Origin: Centroberyx gerrardi
Taxonomy: Eukaryota; Chordata; Actinopteri; Beryciformes; Berycidae
Length of the DNA: 64,000 nt
Direction of reading: 5' to 3'
Assembly: GCF_048128805.1 (NCBI RefSeq)
Contig: NC_136002.1
Location: 24,817,102-24,881,101, forward strand
The notes below the pieces were generated by a model. That model ran no database searches. It had not been told where the DNA came from and saw nothing but the letters and a program-made list of their open reading frames with translations. This document shows, piece after piece, positions 57,390-64,000 of the stretch (its first letter is position 1; every line of letters begins with the position of its first letter). A program made the translations under genes and the position numbers.

Positions 57390-58440
57390 GCTGTCAATGT
57401 GTAAAAGTCCAGAACACTATGAAGCCTGCCAGAAACTTACTTAATATTTTAACATAGTGTGATGTGAATGAGCTGTGGGACTCACAATTAGTGACGTAAT
57501 GTGTATGGACTGACCGATTGATTGAAGTGAATACAGGTGGGACTGATTGCGAGGCGGGAGGGACACTAAGCAGACAAAAGACTGGGCAGACACCGCATTT
57601 GGGGGAAGCCTCTTGTTGCTGCGGTTCGGCACTCTTTTGGGAGGGAGGGTATCGTTCGCAGTCATTTAGGACTGCCGGCGATGAAGACAGCGAGAGCAGG
57701 TGGTTAGCTGTTCCTGTGTTAGGAGGGGAGGTCTGCTGCCTCCTGTAGAAAGTTAGGGCCGGGACCATAGAAGTGTTACTTCTTGCCGTGTGGGGTGTCA
57801 CTGACGCCGGCTGAACTCTGTCACTGACGCCGGCTGAACTCTGTCACTGACGCCGGCTGAACTCTGTCACTGACGCCGGCTGAACTCTGTCCACGCCGAC
57901 TGAACTCTGTCTACGCCGTCCAGCGAAGCCGTTTCCCCGGGGAGTTGGACGGCGTCTCAAGCTCAGACCCCGGGGGAGGGTCTCGCCGAGCGGGCGAGCT
58001 AAGTAGCCATACACGCATAAAAATATTGTGTATTCCTGTATGTGTGTATGTGTGTAGGTAGGTCTGTTTTTAATAGCGTGGGGAGGGAGAACAGATGAGG
58101 GAGGGGTAACGGCAAGCCCATAGGCGGGATATTCATCTCGTTCCACTTTAAAGTGGTGATGGTTGTGTAGTGCAGTGCCTGTGCAGTGTTGTTTGGGTGA
58201 TATTTGCAGTGCCTCCAGTTTAGAGGGTGCCAGCGTGCCGTGTTCGAGTGGTGTGCCTTAAGCTAGAGTCTAGCCCTGTGTGTAGTGCCTTTCAACTCCG
58301 TGGAAGCTTTTGATTATCCTAGCGTGGCTAGTTGCCCCTAATTGTTTGTAGACCCCTCGCCATTTTATGAAGTCGCTCATATATTTGTCTATTTAATAAA
58401 GATTACCTTTTTGTACTGTACATTATTGCATTGTGATTAT
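57390..58440. other. GC-rich block inside the element, origin unclear
   Basis: The composition is far richer in G and C than its surroundings. It holds the 23-bp tandem repeat at 57797-57920 and ends with a TTTAATAAAGATTACC polyadenylation-like sequence at about 58393. This promoter-less, gene-less block ending in a poly(A) signal could be an old solo LTR or other retroelement tail, but neither boundaries nor a target duplication could be fixed. Confidence 0.25.
57797..57920. repeat. 23-bp tandem repeat, four exact units plus two decayed
   Basis: The unit GTCACTGACGCCGGCTGAAC plus TCT begins at 57797, 57820, 57843 and 57866. Shorter, altered units follow. Confidence 0.95.
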
Positions 58441-59231
58441 TCAAAGGCTCTGGCATTAATAGCAGTGTTTTCCTGCTAACTAAGAACAAAACCCACATTC
58501 ATTACAATAGTGTTTGTTGTAATTATGTCTTTTTTATGAATTAAGTCTTCATTTATTTCCAAAATTATAAACAAAATTACATAGTGGCAGCCATTTTACA
58601 TGCAGTAAGAAAAAAAGAATATACTTAGAACCTAATTACGTAGGGTAAGTTAATCTTAAATATTATATTATAGAAATATTACTGTTACCATCTACAAAAG
58701 ATAATTTTGGTATGAAAACCCGCATTTTAATTTAACCAAGTATCCTGTATCATAAATACATGTCTGGCATTTGTAACAGTGCTTTCAATGGATATTATTA
58801 TATTATTTAAAATTATATAGTTATGTTTACAATGATATATTGAGGGGGACAACTCTGTTTTTCCCAGGAAGGGGGGGTCCGGACCCCCCCTGTCCCCCCC
58901 GTAATTTCCGCCCATGAATGAATGGATGAATGAATGAATGAATGAACAAACTTGTACCAAAGAAATAAGGGAACTAGCTAGTTGACCTGATAAGAAACCA
59001 TATTTTGGTCTACAGGTATATTGCAGATTTGCTAAATTGCAATTTTAGTGTCCATTTTTAACTTTTTCAGTCATCTTACTTTTTTGCAAGCAAAGCTGAT
59101 GTCAGTTCCATGTAATACATCTCAACGGGACTGACACTGCTGCTACCTGCATCGCATCTCAAACAATCAAGGCATGTGAAGACATATTTACTGGTACACA
59201 AAAATATATTTGTTTTAGCTAGCTTAATTAA

Positions 59232-59470
59232 AGGAATAGTTCACCCAAAAATGAACATTTTGCCATTATCTACTCTACACCGTCATGTCAGTCGAAACAC
59301 CAGTGAAGTCTGAATGTCCAAATAACACAGATAATATTGGACTTTGCAATCGTTAAATAAATTTAAATTAATTAAATCGGCAAATATTTGGATTATGCTG
59401 CACAAGCTGTTTGGTTTTATGGTCATTTTTTTTGCCCTTTTTGGAACTGTAAAGCACCAGTTCCCGGCCA
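59232..59470. repeat. Common teleost repeat fragment (GGAATAGTTCACCC type)
   Basis: AAAGGAATAGTTCACCCAAA followed by AATGAACATTTTGCC is the opening of a very common fish interspersed repeat. The remainder to about 59470 (TGTAAAGCACCAGTTCCCGG) is probably the same element. The neighbouring stretches 58925-59231 and 59471-59980 show no gene. Confidence 0.6.
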
Positions 59471-59980
59471 CTTAAGTCTTTTTTTGGAGAAGGTGAAGTT
59501 TTAATTTACTATTATTCACCACACTCTTGGTATTCCTCACAAGCCATCTGACAATTCAGGTTGTGCACAGTTACTTTTTTATGTATCAATGTCATTTTTA
59601 TCTATACTTCCAGTAAATATGATCGATTAATTTCTCCATGTCAATTGCTTTCTGTCTCTTTGATTGAAATAAAGCTGTTATCAGAAGTTCAGTGTGGAAG
59701 ACCGAAGAAGTCCACACTCATCCAGCATGCTAATGGTCTAATAGCCTTCTGATATCTGTTTGCTTTCTCTCTCTCTGCCAGTTAATTCACATACTGTCTG
59801 TTTTACACTGCAGATCTCTATGTGTGCTAGAAACATTCCCCGAATAATATGTAATAATGATCTATTTTTTTCTATTCTGTACCCTTGTTCTCACTACTAA
59901 CAGTGCCAAGGCCCTGTCCAACATCTACCAGGGAGGTTGGATAATGGGCCTGTGCACTGGGCTACCCAACCTGACAGTTT

Positions 59981-60013
59981 TGAAAGAAAGAAAGAAAGAA
60001 AGAAAGAAAGAAA
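59981..60013. repeat. (GAAA)n microsatellite
   Basis: About eight GAAA units. Confidence 0.95.
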
Positions 60014-60299
60014 AAGATTCCCATTTGATAAATTATTGCCACATGAGCATGTTACGCTGTGTTCTTGCTTCATGGATGTTTTTTTGTTTGGAGGATTCAG
60101 CATCCAGATGGAATTTAGCTATTATCTATTTTTATGTCTTTTTATTGATATAATTTGCTTTATTATTAGTTTATTCATCAATATAATGTATTAACTTTAT
60201 TTTCATCTAAGCCTTCAGTAAAGTAAACAATATGAATTAATCTCTGTTGTTTTAGTTGCTACAGTGTCTTCTTTAAGTTGAATTAATTGTTGGAAAGAG

Positions 60300-60980
60300 A
60301 TGTTTTTTGCACAGATGTTTTTTGTTCATTATTTAGGATCGGCACATTCTTTTATCCTATTGGTAATGGCTCTTGATCGATTTATTGCGATATGCATTCC
60401 ATTGCGTTATCCTGTTCTAATCACAAACAACACTATATCGGTGCTTTGTGCTTTGGCATGGTTTATACCAATGTCTTTGATGGTGAGTGTTGTATTCCAT
60501 GCCCTCACTTTGCCTTATTGTAAATCAAATATCATTGCTCAGTGTTACTGTGACCACATTTCTATTACAAGTCAGGGATGTGGTGAGGATGTTAAAATTG
60601 TTCAGGTCACTTCTCTTTGTATCGCCATGTTTTGTCTCTTGGTTCCTCTTGCATTCATCTTGTTTTCATACATTTCAATCATTGTAGTTATTTTCAAAAT
60701 GTCTAATCCTGAAGGGCGCTACAAATCCTTATCAACTTGCACCCCACAAATATTCATCACATGCCTTTTTTATCTACCCAGATGTTTTGTTTATGTGGCT
60801 AATACTGTAGGATTTTCTTTCAGTTTAGATATCCGCATTTTATTGATATTGTTGTACAGTCTTTTTCCTGCTGCTGTTAATCCAATCATATATTGTTTCA
60901 AGACTACGGATATCAAAGAGACTTTGATGAAGAGATTGAAAAAAGCTAAAATTGGAATAGAGATAAAACTTTCATACTAA
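60300..60980 (+). pseudogene. 5'-truncated odorant receptor, set B
   Basis: An open frame of 226 codons matches residues from about 104 to the end of the receptor at 54937, roughly 80 percent identical by eye. It has QMFFVHYLGS at the TM3 start, MALDRFIAIC, LPYCKSNIIAQCYCDHIS, KSLSTCTPQIF, LPRCFVYV and NPIIYCFKT in TM7, with a basic tail. The N-terminus, TM1 and TM2 are missing, and nothing like them was found in the preceding 1 kb. Yet no stop or frameshift interrupts what remains. The homology starts right after TTTTTTGCACAG, which by chance or not resembles a 3' splice site. Without TM1-TM2 it should not work as a receptor. Confidence 0.85.
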
Positions 60981-61655
60981 TAGGGGATTGATGCATAGAT
61001 TGCCAGAATAATGTACATTAAATCCTCACCATACCTCAGCCATCCAAACTGAAAGGTTAGCGCTATGTTCACAATATGTGACTAAGATCTACTCATTTTG
61101 CAAAATTGTTGGCAATTTTTTGTCAATGCATGAAATTAAACACAATTTACTGAAACAGACCGCATAGTGTTGTGTGTGTATACATGTTTCATATTTTGAT
61201 TAATGCTGGGCTTATTTCAATGAATTTAAGTCAACAAAATATTTCATCAGTCTAAACCACATTAATTCTAGAGTAATTCAGGTCTGAAAGCTTCTAGTAT
61301 AAAAATGATTTGTATGGTGCTAACTGTTTTGCAGACATGTAAAACAACAAGGGTGATGAGTCAATTTGCATACATTGTAGTCCATCATGGCACTCTAGAG
61401 ACTCCTTAGTAAAGTAAGCCATGTTTGAGCCAATGACTCATACAGTTATGCTCTAAAGTTTGGGTGCTACTTGACTTTTTGCACATTTTTTATTTGTAAT
61501 ATTCTATTAGCTACACAAATTTTTGTGAAAAACAGAATTCTTCAAGTTTACTTGAAGATATAGCATTCAAATAAAAGAAAATGTAATGTACAAAAGCATA
61601 ACCTCTTCCTGTTTCCTTTTAGGGCTAAATGGTTTCAAGGGCAATTATTTGTTCT
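60305..61655. repeat. Older duplication, copy with the truncated OR and its 3' flank
   Basis: Matches 55230-56450 through the coding remainder and about 650 bp of 3' flank. This includes an AATAAA at about 61570 in the same relative place as 56366. The left edge of homology is inside the coding region, so the copy was broken there. Confidence 0.8.
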
Positions 61656-61684
61656 CCATGAAAATGTCTCTAATCCAGCCTTTT

Positions 61685-62235
61685 GGGTAATACTTTATGA
61701 TAATCATCCTTAATAAATGCTAATTTATCATTATTTAACAATAGTTAATTATTAATGTATTGTTAACAAATATTTTTGTCTTTAAGTACACTGAATATAC
61801 TGAAAATCTTTTTTTTTTTTAATTTTCTGTAGTTAGCAAATTGTTAATATTGGCTTGTAAAGCATCATTAACATTATTTTGGCCCTCATTAAATGATAAA
61901 CAAGTGGTCTTTAAATAATTAACTATTTTAGGTGCCTGTTATAGATGAACTTTCAGTGCTGCACAATGGCAAAAACAAGGACAAATAAGTTGAAAATAAC
62001 CAGAATTATCCTTTAAAGATCATTTATTAACCATTTAATGGGGCCCAAAAACCATTAACCAATACTTAATGTAGCGTTTACGTTTTTTAACGAAGATAAT
62101 AACAAACTGTTAATATATGGTTAACTGACGTAATCAATTCTTATCAGTAGTATATAAATAATAAACTTCATTTTTATTACATTAATAATGTTCAAATAGC
62201 ATTATAGTATTTACTAATCTTTAGTAAAGTGTTAC
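61685..62235. mobile_element. MITE-like element (GTAACACTTTA-type ends)
   Basis: The left end GGTAATACTTTATGATAATC and the right end read inward GTAACACTTTACTAAAGATT are diverged inverted repeats of a type common in teleosts. The interior is very AT-rich with many TTAATAAT/ATTATTAA blocks and no coding sequence. Confidence 0.6.
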
Positions 62236-62399
62236 AAGACAAAACAATTATTTGATAGTTAAGAACAAAATAATAATAAACTAATGTTAAATAATGGTAA
62301 ATTCAGGGGGTTGCTAACAGTTCCCGGTGGATTTCCAGATGGATTTCTGGAAGGAAAACTGTGATGCGATGACAGGTGGTGGTGCCTTGGTGCCTTAGT

Positions 62400-64000
62400 G
62401 TGTAGTTGCCTGCTCCTGCTTTGTAGCTGCCTGCCTCTGCTCAGTAGTTGCTCTGTAGCTGCTCTGTAGCCTAGCAGTCCCTAGAAGCACTGACCTCGCC
62501 ATCGGCGGGCAGCATGACGACGTAGCCTCAAACCCCTCGGGGAGGGCTGCAACTGAATACAGTGCTTCAACGCGGTCTGCACCCCTTCTGCGGTGCAAGA
62601 GGTCTCTGACGATATCGACCTTCAACGCTCGCACAATTCGCCTCACGACTCGCACCACAGAGCTGGTGTTGAGAGCAAGCAGCTGTAGAATAGACATCCT
62701 GGGAATCCAGAACACCGGCATGTACACCCCAACGAAGAACTCAGGTTCTCAGAAACAGAAGGAGTCCACCTCATCATGTCATCGGCCTGGAGAGAGCCAA
62801 CAATTAGCTCTGCACAAGGCAGAGTCGGGCTGATGTTGAACTGGAAGGTGAGGAAAGCACTGCGAAGTGCCACCTCAGTCAGTGAACGAGTACTCGTAGC
62901 TGAATTTGATGGCAACCCTGCCAGCACAGTCATTGTGTGCTACTCACCCCATAACTCCAGCGATGAAGAGTACGTGGAGAACTTCTACAAGAAACTTCGA
63001 GCTGCCGTTGCCTCAGTACCAGCCCACAACTTCTTGGCTATACTCGGAGACTTCGAGTGGGCCTGGAAGACGTGCCCTTCTCCTTCCATGACCTCACCAA
63101 CCAGAATGGACAGTATCTGGTCGACTTTCTCCAGGAACACAGCCTCATCGCTGCCAACACACAGTTTCAGAAGCGTGCAGGCAAGCTATGGACTCACGAG
63201 GACGCCACCCACACCAGGAAGCAGCTTGACTACATCCATGTGCGGAAAAAGTGGTGGAACAGCGTGATGGATGAAGAAGCTACAGCAGCTTCAATACTGT
63301 TGGCTCTGACCACAGAGTCGTGTCAATGCGTGTGAGACTGAGCCTGCGGCAACCCAAGTTCACCGGCCCCAAGGAGAAGATCGACTGGAAAGCCCTTGCC
63401 ACCCACCCAGAACTACAAGCCCAGTACACCATCGAGGTGAGAAACCGCTTCCAGCCGCTGGAGAGAGATGAGAGTGCAGTGTCTGCCTAAGAGAGAGAAG
63501 ATCAAGAAGAGCCGCAACTCTCAACATCCAGATGTCGTCATGGCACGAAACAATGTCATCAAGTGTCAGATGAGCTCCGAACCAAGCTCAAAGCCGCAGG
63601 AAGCCAGCCTCTATGGCGCATACGATCATCTTAAGGAGGAAGAACTGGCCCAGCGGATCAGTGAGGTGGAGGCTGCCAATGAGGGTCAACAACATGGAGA
63701 AGCATGGCGCCTAGTGAATGAGGTGACTGGTATAAAGAAGTCCTAAGCCGGCCAAATTGGTGGCAAGACCCCTGAAGACCGGGTGCGGAAGTGGTACAAC
63801 CACTTTAAGAACCTGCTGGGGAACCCCCTGAATGTGAGTGATGAAGAGGAGGAGATCCCCATCATCCTCATTAACCTTGCCATCAACGATAGACTATTCA
63901 CCATGGACGAGCTGACGACGGTCAAGAACACACTGAAACAAGGAAAGGCAGCCAGACCGGATGGGATCCCCACGGAGGTGCTGAAAAACTGTGACCTGAA
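62400..64000 (+). mobile_element. Non-LTR retrotransposon (LINE): APE endonuclease and start of the reverse transcriptase region, broken
   Basis: Plus-strand blocks follow in order. RSLTISTFNARTIRLTTRTT and RIDILGIQ lie near 62600-62707. FSETEGVHLIMSSAWRE is near 62745-62800. VLVAEFDGNPASTVIVCYSP and NFLAILGDF lie in 62880-63055. GLEDVPFSFHDLTNQNG, NTQFQKRAGKLWTHED and LDYIHVRKKWWNSV lie in 63057-63270. GSDHRVVSMRVRLSLR is near 63305-63350. A linker has EEELAQRISEVEAANEGQQH and GEAWRLVNEVTG, then RVRKWYNHFKNLLGNP and GKAARPDGIPTEVLKNCDL at the window edge. GDF and GSDHR mark an APE-type endonuclease; PDGIPTEVLK is the first reverse transcriptase block. Frame changes near 62709, 63055 and 63290, and a stop near 63744, show a dead copy. 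The clade is uncertain. The GC-rich 5' part from about 62400 is probably its 5' region. Confidence 0.88.

Larger units (their letters stand above)
56945..58916. mobile_element. TIR DNA element (hAT-like) inserted in an (AATG)n tract
   Basis: The left end CAAGGGCGGATATTTC and the right end read inward CATGGGCGGAAATTAC are inverted repeats, each followed by a G run of about seven. AATGAATG flanks both sides (56937-56944 and 58917-58924). This would be an 8-bp hAT duplication, but it cannot be told from the microsatellite it sits in. The 1.97-kb interior holds an (AC)n run (57243-57277) and a GC-rich block (57390-58440) of different composition, which may be a later insertion. No transposase was recognised. 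Confidence 0.7.

Noticed and set aside
57518-58146. Several open stretches in the GC-rich block on both strands
   Set aside because: High GC lowers stop frequency; the stretches overlap in opposite frames, include a tandem repeat and show no domain.

Overview
This is a vertebrate, almost certainly teleost fish, window. It has spliced eukaryotic coding exons, single-exon odorant receptor (OR) genes with fish-type motifs, AT-rich intergenic DNA full of microsatellites, tRNA-derived SINEs including a V-SINE, and many short terminal-inverted-repeat (TIR) DNA elements of kinds common in ray-finned fish. No prokaryotic gene, CRISPR array or operon is present.

Layout. At 1-1477 are the last two exons of a nicotinic acetylcholine receptor alpha subunit of the alpha9/alpha10 type, best read as chrna10, with a hAT-type element in the last intron. 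The rest is an OR cluster. Four intact receptors share one motif set (set A): 6085-7020 (minus), 14991-15926, 20861-21808 and 26414-27367. A divergent receptor lies at 37491-38417 (minus). A second motif set (set B) holds three intact genes at 44173-45147, 49816-50790 and 54937-55902, and a 5'-truncated copy at 60300-60980. A small TM7-like OR relic lies at about 2090-2190 (minus). The 44 kb and 50 kb genes form a recent tandem duplication: 9 amino-acid differences in 324, and by eye 9 replacement against 3 silent changes.

The intact OR genes each have one uninterrupted coding exon, and each has a good 3' splice site 16-44 bases before the chosen ATG. This suggests a shared plan of non-coding 5' exon(s) spliced to one coding exon. 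All are predicted seven-transmembrane chemoreceptors of olfactory neurons. The alpha9/10 subunit is a cholinergic channel subunit best known from hair cells; it is a neighbour, not a pathway partner. The arrangement recalls human 11p15.4, where CHRNA10 lies near the class I OR cluster.

The intergenic space is mostly mobile-element debris. Several DNA elements can be delimited by TIRs and target duplications (305-702, 7143-7609, 40321-41588 with a nested 40466-41142, 46940-47913, 56945-58916). There are LINE fragments (about 12020-13190, 28570-28825, 36068-36615, 39835-40160, 53985-54590 minus, 62400-64000) and SINEs (10492-10690, 31762-32105, 32478-32655, 35270-35480). A 1.4 kb minisatellite of 26-bp units at 23465-24840 has a 105-bp higher-order repeat. 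I found no convincing new biological system. The most useful leads are the OR duplication, the chrna10-OR linkage, nested transposons with readable order, a hammerhead-like motif, and a near-perfect hairpin at 13537-13612.
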